64,000 nucleotides of DNA from Thermoleophilales bacterium. GTDB lineage: Bacteria; Actinomycetota; Thermoleophilia; Solirubrobacterales; 70-9. The stretch is from positions 992,001 through 1,056,000 of the forward strand of contig JACJWZ010000002.1 of NCBI GenBank assembly GCA_020636895.1. Reading direction: 5' to 3'. Both the position numbers and the translations under genes were made by a program. The notes below the pieces were generated by a model. The model was not told the DNA's origin, made no database searches, and worked only from the letters and a program-made list of their open reading frames with translations. Numbering within the stretch: the first letter of the stretch is position 1; the number at the start of each line of letters is the position of its first letter. Shown here piece after piece: positions 15,861-24,946 of this stretch.

Positions 15861-17204
15861 ATGCTGAAGGGCCTGCGGGTTATCGCCGGGTTGGTCGCCA
15901 TCGGAGCTTGCCTGCTGCCGAGCGCGGCAGCGGCTCAGGACGACAGCGAGCCGACACCCATCATCTTCGTCCACGGCAACTCGGGCTCGGTCCAGCAGTT
16001 CGAGACGAGCATGATGCGCTTCTCCAGCAATGGGTTCCCGCAGGACCGCCTGTTCGCATACGAGTACGACACGGCCGTCTCCAACAACGATGCCGCCGTC
16101 AACAACCTCGACGCGTTCATCGCTGACGTCAAGGCCAAGACGGGCGCCTCCCAGGTGGACATCCTCGCGCACTCGCGGGGGACGACGGTCATGCACACCT
16201 ACCTCTCCACGCCTGAACGGGCAGCCAGCGTGCGCAAGTACGTGAACTTCGACGGCCGCACATCGACCGCGCTCCCGGGCGGGGTGCCGACCCTCGCGAT
16301 CTGGGGCGAGGGTGATCAGACGCGGGAGATCACGGGCGCCGAGAACGTCCGCTTCCCGAACCGCGCCCACACCGAGGTGACCTCCTCCTCGGCGACGTTC
16401 GTGCGCGTCTACGAGTTCCTCGAGGGTGAGAAGCCCGAGGTGAAGTACGTCGTGCCACAGGACCCCAGGCACATCCGCGTCGCCGGGCGCGCGCTCGAGT
16501 TCCCACAGAACGTCGGGATCGACGGCGGCACGCTCAACGTGTACCGGGTCAACACCAAGACCGGGCAGCGCGTCTCGGAGAATCCCGTCTACACGAAGGC
16601 TCTCGACGCCGGTGGCTACTTCGGCCCGTTCAAGGTCGACGGCCGCAAGCGCTACGAGTTCGCCGTCACCACGCTCGCCGGCTACACGATCCACAACTAC
16701 CCGGAGCCGTTCGAGCGCAGCGACTACTTCTACCGCGTGCTCGACGCTCCGGCTCTGCGTCCGTTCATCGACCGGAGCGACGATCACACCACCCTGACGG
16801 TCACCCGCATGCGCGAGTTCTGGGGGGACCAGACCGACCCGGTGGGCAACGACTCGCTGAAGCTGAACGGCCTCGAGGTCATCAACCCCGCGATCGCTCC
16901 CCGGGCGCGGCGGGTCCTGGCGGTGTTCAACTTCGACAAGAACTCCGATCACGTCACCGACACCTCGGCGGCGCTGTCGCCGTTCAACGCGGTCAGCTTC
17001 CTCACCGGCGTCGACGACTACATGCCGGCGAGCGCGGATCACTCGGGCAAGATCACGGTGCGCGAGGTCATGCGAGGAGGCAAGGAGCACGTCGAGAAGA
17101 TCAACGTGCCCAACTGGTCCTCCACCGCTGACACGGTCTCGGTCTTCTTCCGCGACTACGTCGCCAAGAAGTACAAGGCGCCGAAGAAGGGCTCGGGCAA
17201 GTAG
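15861..17204 (+). CDS. Secreted alpha/beta-hydrolase, lipase-like
   Basis: 447 residues from ATG 15861 with purine-rich site GGGAGAGGAACGAGAGAG before it. Signal peptide to about residue 27 (CLLPSAAAAQ). The first domain is a lipase-type alpha/beta hydrolase: oxyanion strand PIIFVHGNSGSVQQFE and nucleophile elbow LAHSRGTTVM. The C-terminal half (from about 205) is beta-rich with VYRVNTKTGQRVSENPVY and GYFGPFKVDGRKRYEFAVTT, a likely Ig-like accessory domain, and ends KKYKAPKKGSGK. Probably an extracellular esterase or lipase. The catalytic Ser is clear; Asp and His cannot be fixed without a structure. Confidence 0.83.
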   Translation: MLKGLRVIAGLVAIGACLLPSAAAAQDDSEPTPIIFVHGNSGSVQQFETSMMRFSSNGFPQDRLFAYEYDTAVSNNDAAVNNLDAFIADVKAKTGASQVDILAHSRGTTVMHTYLSTPERAASVRKYVNFDGRTSTALPGGVPTLAIWGEGDQTREITGAENVRFPNRAHTEVTSSSATFVRVYEFLEGEKPEVKYVVPQDPRHIRVAGRALEFPQNVGIDGGTLNVYRVNTKTGQRVSENPVYTKALDAGGYFGPFKVDGRKRYEFAVTTLAGYTIHNYPEPFERSDYFYRVLDAPALRPFIDRSDDHTTLTVTRMREFWGDQTDPVGNDSLKLNGLEVINPAIAPRARRVLAVFNFDKNSDHVTDTSAALSPFNAVSFLTGVDDYMPASADHSGKITVREVMRGGKEHVEKINVPNWSSTADTVSVFFRDYVAKKYKAPKKGSGK

Positions 17205-17217
17205 GAGGCGGCCTGGG

Positions 17218-17248
17218 AGCGCGGCCGGACTGCGGGGACGGCCGCGCT
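17218..17248. terminator. Bidirectional hairpin terminator
   Basis: AGCGCGGCCG (17218-17227) and CGGCCGCGCT (17239-17248) form a perfect 10-bp stem around an 11-nt loop between two convergent genes, the second arm reaching the stop codon of the minus-strand gene. Confidence 0.7.
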
Positions 17249-18470
17249 ATCCAGCCCGCTTCGCGAGCTCACGCGCGACGGCCTCGGCGAGGTCGACGGC
17301 GCAGGCGACGGTCGGATAGCAGACGTTCTCCGGCGTGTCGCTGGGCAGGTGGTAGTTGGAGAGCTGCTTGTAGCGGTCGATCGAGACGACGGTCGCTGTG
17401 GGGACCCCCATCCGGCTCGGAAGGACGCTGTCGGTGCTGGCACGGGAGCGCATCCCGCGGCGCAGCGGCGTCCCCTCGCGATCGGCGACGTTGCCGATCA
17501 GGTCCCGGAAGGGGCGGTCGTAGTAGTCCTCCATGACGAAGCAGCCCTCGCCCTCGACAAGCGCCAGCGACGGTCCCCCGACGGTCTCGATGTTGAGCAC
17601 CCAGGTGCGCTCACGGTCCATCGCGGCAAGATGCTTCTCGCAGTAGCCGTAGATCCCGCCCTGCAGCTCCTCCTCCGCCCCGCAGGAGACGAGCTGCACG
17701 CGCAGCCCCTCGAGCGGGCGCTCGCGGAAAGCCTCGGCGAGCGCGACCAGCGAGGCGACCGCGGTCAGGTTGTCGTTGGCCCCGGGGACGATCTCGCCAC
17801 GGTGGATGTCCGCGAACGTCGCTGCGGAGAACGCGCTGAGCGCCGCTCCCGCAGCGGCGACACCGCGGCGTCCCGAGGCGCTTCCCACCGTCGCGAGCGC
17901 CGGGCCCACCATCGCCAGCCACCAGAAGGGAAGGGAGGTGTCGCGACGCTCGACGATCCCGGGGATCCGGTCGAGCACCTTCTCGCCCAGCGAGGGATCG
18001 AAGATCGCGCCGGTGTGCGCGGCGTCGTGGTGGGCGAGGACGACGAGGGTGCGCTCGGCGTCGCGGTCGCCGGTCTCGGCGACGACGTTCCAGGTGTCGC
18101 GCTCCTCTCGCACCGCCTTGCGGTAGGGCCGCAGGCCGTTGGAGGCGTCGTCGGCCAGGAGCGCCGCAGCGGTCCCCGCGATCACCGCACCGAGTCCGCG
18201 GCCGCGCTTCGTCGCGCCGACCGCACCGCCGACGGCCGCCGCGCCGGCCAGCGAGGCGATCAGCGCCGCCCAGTCGCCGCGGAACTTCGCCGTCTCGACC
18301 GCCGCGGGCGCGCCCGCGGCGGTGAGCCGGTCGGCGATCCAGTGGGCGGCTGCCCGCTCGTCCTCCGACCCGGCCGCCCGCTCGAGCGGCGCGAGCGCCT
18401 CGATCACCTCGCGGAGCGTCGCCTCGGGTGTGCGAGCGGCGTCGGGGGTGAGGGCGGCCAGGGTGGACAT
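17247..18470 (-). CDS. M28-family zinc metallopeptidase, probably membrane-anchored
   Basis: 407 residues. Co-catalytic zinc ligands are recognisable: H147/D149 in LAHHDAAHTG, D233 in PGANDNLTAV, E266/E267 in CGAEEELQGG, E295 in LNIETVGG and the late His in NYHLPSDTP. These place it with aminopeptidase Y/carboxypeptidase Q-type M28 enzymes. Two hydrophobic stretches, about 68-107 and 180-222, interrupt the catalytic domain and could be membrane helices, unlike the typical soluble enzyme. There is no N-terminal signal peptide. Substrate probably peptides; cellular side uncertain. Confidence 0.85.
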   Translation of the reverse strand: MSTLAALTPDAARTPEATLREVIEALAPLERAAGSEDERAAAHWIADRLTAAGAPAAVETAKFRGDWAALIASLAGAAAVGGAVGATKRGRGLGAVIAGTAAALLADDASNGLRPYRKAVREERDTWNVVAETGDRDAERTLVVLAHHDAAHTGAIFDPSLGEKVLDRIPGIVERRDTSLPFWWLAMVGPALATVGSASGRRGVAAAGAALSAFSAATFADIHRGEIVPGANDNLTAVASLVALAEAFRERPLEGLRVQLVSCGAEEELQGGIYGYCEKHLAAMDRERTWVLNIETVGGPSLALVEGEGCFVMEDYYDRPFRDLIGNVADREGTPLRRGMRSRASTDSVLPSRMGVPTATVVSIDRYKQLSNYHLPSDTPENVCYPTVACAVDLAEAVARELAKRAG

Positions 18471-18558
18471 CGCGAGCGGGGAAGGCTACGGGAAGAGGAC
18501 GGCACGGCCGTGGGCGTCCCCGCCGCAACCGGCGGGGGGAACGCGATACCCCGTCGCG

Positions 18559-18571
18559 TATGCTGATCTGA
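18559..18571 (+). promoter_or_regulatory. Leaderless -10 element
   Basis: TATGCT at 18559-18564, 7 nt before GTG 18572. This spacing favours the GTG over the ATG that follows it directly at 18575. Confidence 0.5.
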
Positions 18572-20254
18572 GTGATGGAGCGAAGGGGGCTCATCGGAGT
18601 GGCGCTGGCGGTCATCGCCCTGCTGCTCCTCGCTCCGGCTCCGGCGAGTGCCGCGGTGGGCGACCTCGAGTTCATCTCGCGCGACGACAACGGACTGGCG
18701 GCCAACGACGACGCCGGCGTTCCCGTCGTCAGCGACGACGGGAACCTCGTCGCCTTCTGGTCCTTCGCGACGAACCTGGTGCCCGGCGCCACCGGCGGTC
18801 AGGTGTTCCTCCGCGACGTCAACACCGGGACGATCTTCCTGATCTCGCGGGCGAGCCTGGCGCAGGGCAACACACCCGCGAACGCCAGCTCCGACGAGCC
18901 CGACATCACCGGCGACGGCCGGTTCGTCGTCTTCCAGTCGAACGCGACCAACCTGAGCTCGCTCGCGCCGACGTCCGGGACGACCCGGGCCTACATCCGA
19001 GATCGCCAGAGCAACGTCACCTCGCTCGTCTCGGTCAAGAACGACGGCGTCAGCTCCGCCGGCGGCATCGACCCCGCAATCACCCCCGACGGGCGCTTCG
19101 TCGCGTTCGAATCCGGATCCTCCGGCATCGGCGACGTCAACGGCACCAACACCGACGACATCATCGTCCGCGACCTGCAGCTCGGGACCAACGTGACCGC
19201 CTCGCAGGCGGGTGGGGTCGCCGGGGACGACGCCAGCGGCGACCCGACGATCAGCGACGACGGCCGCTTCGTCGCGTTCTACTCGAAGGCCGACAACCTC
19301 AGCAACCTCGACGACAACACGAAGCGGAACGTCTTCGTCCGCGACCTGCAGACCGGCACGACGACGCTCGTCTCCCGCCAGAGCGACGCCGACGGGGGCG
19401 CCGGCGCCAACGGTGACTCCGACGATCCCGTGATCTCCGGAAACGGGCGTTTTGTCGCCTTCACGTCCGACGCCTCGAACCTCGGCGCGAACGGAACCAT
19501 CGAGCAGGTGTTCGTCCGCGACCTGCAGACCAACACGACGACGCTCGTCTCGCGCCAGAGCGACGCCGACGGGGGCGCGATCGACAACAAGCCCTCGACC
19601 TTCCCGTCCTCCGGTGATCTTGCGATCTCCGACGACGGCCGCTACGTGGTGTTCGACTCCATCGGCACCAACCTGAGCACGGAGGACCAGGACGCGTTCT
19701 CCGAGCCCTACGTGCGCGACACCGTCGCCGGAACGACGACGCTGGTCGCCAAGCAGAGCCCGGCGGACGGCGGCGCGGGGGCGAGTGGCAACACCGTCTG
19801 GCAATCGGACATCAGCGGTGACGGGCGCTGGGTCGTGTTCGACAGCTTGGGCGGCAACCTCAGCTCCTCCGACCTCGACGGCACCGACGACGTCTTCCGC
19901 ATGGACTACCTCGGCCCGACCGCCGACGACCCCGACACCACCGGCCCGAACCTGCACGCACGCAAGAAGGGCAAGGCGAAGGCCGGGAAGGCGCTGAAGA
20001 TCGTCGTCAGCTCTGACGAGGCGGCGACGGTCGAAGCCGCAGCCACCGCCAGGGCCGGCAAGAAGAAGGTGAAGTTCAAGAGCGCGAGCGGCAGCGTCGC
20101 CGCGGGCGGCTCCATCACTTTGAAGCTGAAGCTCGCCAAGCGCCCGGCGAAGCTGCTGAAGCGCGCGGGCAAGGGCAAGGCGAAGGTCGTCGTGACCGCG
20201 ACCGACGGCTCCGGGAACGAGTCCACCGACCCGCTGAAGGTGAAGCTGAAGTAA
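18572..20254 (+). CDS. Secreted TolB/PD40-type beta-propeller with Lys-rich C-terminal module
   Basis: 560 residues. Signal peptide 1-28 (IALLLLAPAPASAA). Residues about 30-450 hold eight or so repeats of about 45 residues with the pattern D-G-R-F-V-A-F-x-S-x-A-x-N-L, V-F-V-R-D-L-Q-T-G, T-T-L-V-S-R, a PD40/TolB-like propeller. Two repeats are almost identical in DNA (around 19332-19397 and 19504-19577), showing recent internal duplication. Residues about 465-560 are Lys/Ala-rich (KGKAKAGKALKIVVSS to TDPLKVKLK), an Ig-like basic module also found on the proteins at 25176 and 27184. Probably a surface protein; ligand unknown. Confidence 0.8.
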   Translation: MMERRGLIGVALAVIALLLLAPAPASAAVGDLEFISRDDNGLAANDDAGVPVVSDDGNLVAFWSFATNLVPGATGGQVFLRDVNTGTIFLISRASLAQGNTPANASSDEPDITGDGRFVVFQSNATNLSSLAPTSGTTRAYIRDRQSNVTSLVSVKNDGVSSAGGIDPAITPDGRFVAFESGSSGIGDVNGTNTDDIIVRDLQLGTNVTASQAGGVAGDDASGDPTISDDGRFVAFYSKADNLSNLDDNTKRNVFVRDLQTGTTTLVSRQSDADGGAGANGDSDDPVISGNGRFVAFTSDASNLGANGTIEQVFVRDLQTNTTTLVSRQSDADGGAIDNKPSTFPSSGDLAISDDGRYVVFDSIGTNLSTEDQDAFSEPYVRDTVAGTTTLVAKQSPADGGAGASGNTVWQSDISGDGRWVVFDSLGGNLSSSDLDGTDDVFRMDYLGPTADDPDTTGPNLHARKKGKAKAGKALKIVVSSDEAATVEAAATARAGKKKVKFKSASGSVAAGGSITLKLKLAKRPAKLLKRAGKGKAKVVVTATDGSGNESTDPLKVKLK

Positions 20255-20334
20255 CCGCCACCCTCCGGGCGGGGTCGCTGCACCGAAGCCCTCGGTGACG
20301 AAATGGTGGTGCCGGGCTTGGCGTCCACCCCGGT

Positions 20335-23280
20335 TCAGCTCGGGCGCGTCGCGCGCTCCAGCAGGTAGACGAAGCTCTCGTACCTCTCCCCCGTCGCCCG
20401 CTCGAGGCCGATCTCGCAGGTCCGGTTCGCGCAGAGGTGGGCGTCGGCGCCGGTCTCGCGAACCTCGGCCGCCTCCTCGCTCGTCGCGGCCGCGGTCAGC
20501 TCCGGATGCAGGAAGCCGCGGTCGCCGGCGAAGCCGCAGCAGGTCGCGGTCTCGGGAACGACGACCTCCTCGGCGATGGCGCCCGCGATAAGACGGAGCT
20601 CACCGTCGAGGCCGAGGTGCTTGGAGGAGCAGGTCGGGTGGAGAACGGCGCTGCTCACCTTGCGCGTGACCTCGAGGTCGGTGAGCAGGTGGCGGCCGCA
20701 CCACTCGATCGAGTCGAGGATCGTCATCGCGTCGAGGCGCCCCTGGTTCTCCTCCGTGAGCGCGTCGCGCGCCTCGAGCAGGCCATGGGTGCAGGAGGTC
20801 GCATCGATCACGACCGGCAGCTCGCCCTCCTCGCTCCAGCGCCAGAGCTTCTCGATCGTCGCGTTCGCCATCGCCTCGGCGCCGCTCTTGAACGCCTTCG
20901 AGGTCCAGGGGAGCGAGCAGCAGGTGCCCGCCACGTCGCTCGGGATCCACACCGGCTTGCCGGCGCGGGCGGAGACGGTGGCGAGCGCCTCCGGGACGGA
21001 GTGGGCCTCGGCGCCGCCGTCGGCGTAGCCGTAGTCGGAGGCCGAGCGGCCGAAGATCCGGTTCACGCAGGCGGGCAGATAGACGGCGTGGGCGCCGGGC
21101 CGCACCGTCGGTGGCGGCATCGTCGGCGCGGGCGGCGGCATTGGCGGCTCCCACTCCGGGACGAGCTCGGCGCCGATCATCCGGCGAGCGGCGCCGGTCA
21201 CGCCCTCGAGCGGACCGTCCCCGATCACGTTGCTGACTGCGGCGCCGGCGCTGAGCCCGCCGCGGGCGGCGCGCTCGACCTTCGCCCAGCGCTTCGCCGC
21301 CTTCAGCGCGGCGCGCTCCTCGCGGGGGCCGTGGAGGCTCCCCCTCATCGACTTCACCATCACGCCGGTGTCGATCCCCAGCGGGCAGGCCTCCTTGCAG
21401 GTGCCGTCGGCCGCGCAGGTCTGCAGGCCGTCGTAGTCGTACTCCTCCAGCAGCGCGCGCAGAAGTGGCGAGCCCGCGGGCTGGCGCGCCATCTCCCGGC
21501 GCAGGACGATTCGCTGCCGCGGCGTCGTCGTCAACCCGCGGCTCGGGCAGACCGGCTCGCAGAAGCCGCACTCGACGCACTTCGTCGCGACCTCCTCGAT
21601 CTCCGGTGTCGTCTTCAGGTCCCGCAGGTGGCAGTCGGGGTCGCGGTTGAGCAGGACCCCGGGACCGAGCACCGTCTCAGGATCGGCAGCGCGCTTGATC
21701 CGCCACATCAGTTCGGTCGCGTCCTTGCCCCACTCGCGCTCGACGAACGGCGCCATGTTGACGCCGGTCCCGTGCTCGGCCTTGAGCGAGCCGTCGTAGC
21801 GATCGAGGATCAGCTCGACGAGGGCGGCGATGAAGGTCTCGTAGCGCTCGACGTCCTCGGGCTTGCCGAAGTCGGGCGTGAGCATGAAGTGGAGGTTGCC
21901 CGCCGAGGCGTGACCGGCCACGCCGGGCAGGAATCCGTGCTCGCCGAGCAGCGCCCGCAGCTCCTCGGCGGCCTCGGCGATCCGCGCCGGCGGCACGCAC
22001 ACGTCCTCGACGATCAGCGCCGAACCGGGCGCCCGGAACTGCCCGATCAGCCCGTGCAGACCCTCGCGGACCTTCCAGTTGATCTCGATCCGCTCCGGAT
22101 CGCGGCTGAACTCGACCTCGCGGAACGGGGTGTGGGCCTCGAAGACCTTCGCCGCGGCGGCCTCCCCCTCGGCGAGCCCTTCGGCGTCCTCGGCGCCGAA
22201 CTCGATCAGCAACGCCGCCGACTCCAGCGGCAGCTCCTTCCAGTACTCGGGCGTTCCGGCGATCGAGTTGGCCGCGACCATCAGCGCCGGGGCGACCATG
22301 AGCTCGACCGCGGTCGCGCCCGCCGCAACCAACTCGGGGACGGAGTCCGTGGCCGACTTGATCGAGTCGAAGTGCGCCCAAGCGGTCGTCGTCACCGCCG
22401 GCAGCGGCACCGTCTCGTAGACGACCTCGGCGATGAAGGCGAGCGTCCCCTCCGAGCCGATCAACAGGCGCTTGAAGATCTCGACCGGCTCGTCGGCGTC
22501 GAGGAACGCGCAGAGGCGGTAGCCGGTCGTGTTCTTGATCTCGAACTTGCGGCGCACGCGCTCGCGCAGGTCGGCGTCGGCGCGAAGCTCGTCGCGGATC
22601 GCCTCGAGCTCGGCCGCGAGCTCGGGCTCGGAGCGCTCGAAGCGCTCAGCGGCATCCGGGTCGGCCGTGTCGATCACGGTCCCCGACGGCAACGCGAACT
22701 TGATCGACGCGATCGTCGAGTAGGAATCGCGGACGATGCCGCAGCGCATCCCACCTGAGTTGTTGGCGACGACGCCGCCGACGGTGGCGATGTCGGTCGA
22801 GGCCGGGTCGGGGCCGAGCTTGCGGCCGTAGGGGGCGAGCACGCGGTTGACGTGGCCGAGGATGGCACCGGGCTTGACCCGCACGCGCTCGGCGGCGTCA
22901 TCGAGCACCTCGATCCCACCCCAGTGGTGGCGGACGTCGGCGAGCACGCCATCGGTCTGCGACTGACCGTTGAGGCTGGTCCCGCCGGCGCGGAAGACGA
23001 GTGGGACGTCGCGCTCGCGGCAGTAGGCCATCAGCGCCGCGACCTGGCCGACGTCGCGGGGACGGACGACAGCCTGCGGCAGCTTCCGGTAGGGGCTCGC
23101 GTCGGAGGCGTAGCGGACGATGTCGCTGGCGCGGCCGAGCAGCCCCTCGGCGCCGACGATCCCGCGCAGCTCGGCGGCGAGCGGCTCCGCGACCCCGCTC
23201 GCGAGCGCATCGGGCGCGCGATCGTCGCCGGGCTGCGGCTCCGGCGCGATCCGCTCGATCTTCGTCTCGATCAGCGGCAT
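20335..23280 (-). CDS. FAD- and Fe-S-dependent 2-hydroxyacid dehydrogenase (YdiJ/Dld-II type)
   Basis: 981 residues, the length of the fused GlcD-GlpC family. The N-terminal FAD_binding_4 domain (about 50-290) carries VVRPRDVGQVAALMAYCRER, FRAGGTSLNGQS and GGVVANNSGGMRCG; a GlcD-like cap follows with EDVCVPPARIAE and GHASAGNLHFML. The 4Fe-4S region has CVECGFCEPVCPSRGL and CAADGTCKEACPLG, then two CCG-type domains (AGTCCSLPW, HPTCSSKHLG, ATCCGFAGDRGF). Family members oxidise D-lactate, D-2-hydroxyglutarate or other D-2-hydroxyacids and pass electrons toward the quinone pool. It follows the ThDP decarboxylase by 52 bp on the same strand, which suggests a hydroxyacid to oxoacid to aldehyde route. 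Confidence 0.9.
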   Translation of the reverse strand: MPLIETKIERIAPEPQPGDDRAPDALASGVAEPLAAELRGIVGAEGLLGRASDIVRYASDASPYRKLPQAVVRPRDVGQVAALMAYCRERDVPLVFRAGGTSLNGQSQTDGVLADVRHHWGGIEVLDDAAERVRVKPGAILGHVNRVLAPYGRKLGPDPASTDIATVGGVVANNSGGMRCGIVRDSYSTIASIKFALPSGTVIDTADPDAAERFERSEPELAAELEAIRDELRADADLRERVRRKFEIKNTTGYRLCAFLDADEPVEIFKRLLIGSEGTLAFIAEVVYETVPLPAVTTTAWAHFDSIKSATDSVPELVAAGATAVELMVAPALMVAANSIAGTPEYWKELPLESAALLIEFGAEDAEGLAEGEAAAAKVFEAHTPFREVEFSRDPERIEINWKVREGLHGLIGQFRAPGSALIVEDVCVPPARIAEAAEELRALLGEHGFLPGVAGHASAGNLHFMLTPDFGKPEDVERYETFIAALVELILDRYDGSLKAEHGTGVNMAPFVEREWGKDATELMWRIKRAADPETVLGPGVLLNRDPDCHLRDLKTTPEIEEVATKCVECGFCEPVCPSRGLTTTPRQRIVLRREMARQPAGSPLLRALLEEYDYDGLQTCAADGTCKEACPLGIDTGVMVKSMRGSLHGPREERAALKAAKRWAKVERAARGGLSAGAAVSNVIGDGPLEGVTGAARRMIGAELVPEWEPPMPPPAPTMPPPTVRPGAHAVYLPACVNRIFGRSASDYGYADGGAEAHSVPEALATVSARAGKPVWIPSDVAGTCCSLPWTSKAFKSGAEAMANATIEKLWRWSEEGELPVVIDATSCTHGLLEARDALTEENQGRLDAMTILDSIEWCGRHLLTDLEVTRKVSSAVLHPTCSSKHLGLDGELRLIAGAIAEEVVVPETATCCGFAGDRGFLHPELTAAATSEEAAEVRETGADAHLCANRTCEIGLERATGERYESFVYLLERATRPS

Positions 23281-23332
23281 CGTCGCGCTCCCCTCCCCAC
23301 CTCTGCCTCGGCCTCGGCCCGGAGCCCGGTCC

Positions 23333-24940
23333 CTACGCCAGCCACATTCCGGGGGCGACGCCGACCTCGACGAGCTGCGGCTTGCCGGAGCCGATCCGGG
23401 AGCCGAGCGCCTCGCGCAGCTCCTCGCCGGTGTCGACCCTGGTCGAAGGCACGCCGTAGCCCTCGGCGACGGCGGCGACGTCGAGCGCCGGCAGATCGAG
23501 CCCGGGAGCTCCCTCCACCCCCTCGGCGAGCGAGAACCACTTGAGGATCGCGTACTCGGAGTTGCGCAGGACCAGGAACGTGACCGGCACGTCGTAGGCG
23601 GCGGCGGTCCAGAACGCGGTGATCGCGTACTGGGCCGAGCCCTCGCCGATGACGGCGACGACGGGGCGGTCGGGAACGGCGAGGCCGACGCCGACGGATG
23701 CGGCGAGGCCGAAGCCGAGGCCCCCGCCCGCGCCGAAGTAGTAGGAGCCGGGGCGCGAGAGCCGCAGCTGATTGCGCAGCGCCAGCGTCGCCGACGGCGC
23801 CTCGAGGACGACGACGGCGTCCTCGGGAAGCGCGGCGCCGAGCGCGGCCATCGCCTCGGTGCCGCTGATCGGGTTCCCCTCGCCCATGTCGGGCGGCTCC
23901 ATCGGACCGTCGCGCTCCGGCGGCACGTCGCGGGCGGCGGGCTCGAGCGCGGCGTTGAGCGCGGCGAGCGCGAGCGCGGGATCGCAGACCAGGGCCTCGC
24001 CCACCGGCGCGCGGGCGGCCTCGTCGGGATCGGAGGTGATCTGCACGAGCTCGGCGCCCTCGGGGAGCAGCGCTCCCGGCAGGTAGGGGTAGTACGCGAA
24101 GACGGAGGCGCCGACGACGACGATCAGGTCGTAGCCGTTGAGCGTCTCGCTGACTGCGGCGATGCCGGGCGGTAGCAGGCCCTGGTAGGCGGGGTGCGCC
24201 TCGGGGAACCCGATCCGGCCACCGCCCGTCGCGGGGATCCCCCAGACCGGCAGCTTCTGCGACTCGACGAGCGCGACCGCGGCCTCCCAGCCGCCGCTCG
24301 CATCGATGTCGGGTCCGGCGACGAGCACGGGGTTGGACGCGTTGGCGATCCGCGCGGCGAGCGCGGCCACGGCGTCGGGAGCCGGGGCACCGCGGCCGTC
24401 GACCGAGCGCTCGAGCGCGTGCGGGGTGACCTCGGGGTCGGCCTCCTCGGTCCAGTCGTCCATCGGGATCGAGACGAACGCGGGACCCTTGGGGGCGAGC
24501 GCGGCCGTGTGGATCGCGCGGCCGAGCGCGGCGGGGACGTCGGCGGCGCGCGGCGGCTCGTAGCTCCACTTCACGTAGGGATGGGGGACGCGGGTGGCGT
24601 CGCGGTTGGTCAGGTTCGCCTGCATCGTCATGTGCGCGCGCACCTGCTGGCCGGCGGTGACGAGCAGCGCCGCGTGGTTGGCCTGCGCGTTGAAGAGCGC
24701 CCCCATCGCGTTGCCGAGACCGGGCGCGGTGTGGAGGTTGACGTGGCCGACGGTGCCGGACGCCTGCGCGTAGCCGTCCGCCATCCCGACCGCCACCGCC
24801 TCCTGCAGGCCGAGTACGTATCGGAAGTCGTCGGGGAAATCGGCGAGCATCGGCAGCTCGGTCGAGCCGGGGTTGCCGAACATCGTCGTCATCCCGTGCT
24901 TGCGCAGCAGGTCGTAGGTGGCCTCGCGAACCGTGCTCAT
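23333..24940 (-). CDS. ThDP-dependent 2-oxoacid decarboxylase, benzoylformate-decarboxylase-like
   Basis: 535 residues. N-terminal GNPGSTELPML carries the equivalent of Ser26 of Pseudomonas putida benzoylformate decarboxylase (BFDC); LQEAVAVGMADGYAQAS holds the cofactor-activating Glu; HTAPGLGNAMGALFNAQAN holds the His70 equivalent. The C-terminal cofactor domain reads VIGEGSAQYAITAFWTAAAY, with GEG where BFDC has GDG. Where BFDC has His281 (VFRYHQY) this protein has VFAYYPY, so that catalytic His is Tyr. The fold is certain; the exact reaction is not, but decarboxylation of an aromatic or branched 2-oxoacid is the best guess. First gene of an operon with the FAD/Fe-S dehydrogenase. Confidence 0.85.
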   Translation of the reverse strand: MSTVREATYDLLRKHGMTTMFGNPGSTELPMLADFPDDFRYVLGLQEAVAVGMADGYAQASGTVGHVNLHTAPGLGNAMGALFNAQANHAALLVTAGQQVRAHMTMQANLTNRDATRVPHPYVKWSYEPPRAADVPAALGRAIHTAALAPKGPAFVSIPMDDWTEEADPEVTPHALERSVDGRGAPAPDAVAALAARIANASNPVLVAGPDIDASGGWEAAVALVESQKLPVWGIPATGGGRIGFPEAHPAYQGLLPPGIAAVSETLNGYDLIVVVGASVFAYYPYLPGALLPEGAELVQITSDPDEAARAPVGEALVCDPALALAALNAALEPAARDVPPERDGPMEPPDMGEGNPISGTEAMAALGAALPEDAVVVLEAPSATLALRNQLRLSRPGSYYFGAGGGLGFGLAASVGVGLAVPDRPVVAVIGEGSAQYAITAFWTAAAYDVPVTFLVLRNSEYAILKWFSLAEGVEGAPGLDLPALDVAAVAEGYGVPSTRVDTGEELREALGSRIGSGKPQLVEVGVAPGMWLA

Positions 24941-24946
24941 CGTGGT

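Noticed and set aside
20437..22758. Plus-strand frame of over 770 codons
   Set aside because: Shadow of the FAD/Fe-S dehydrogenase on the other strand; no motif or start signal.
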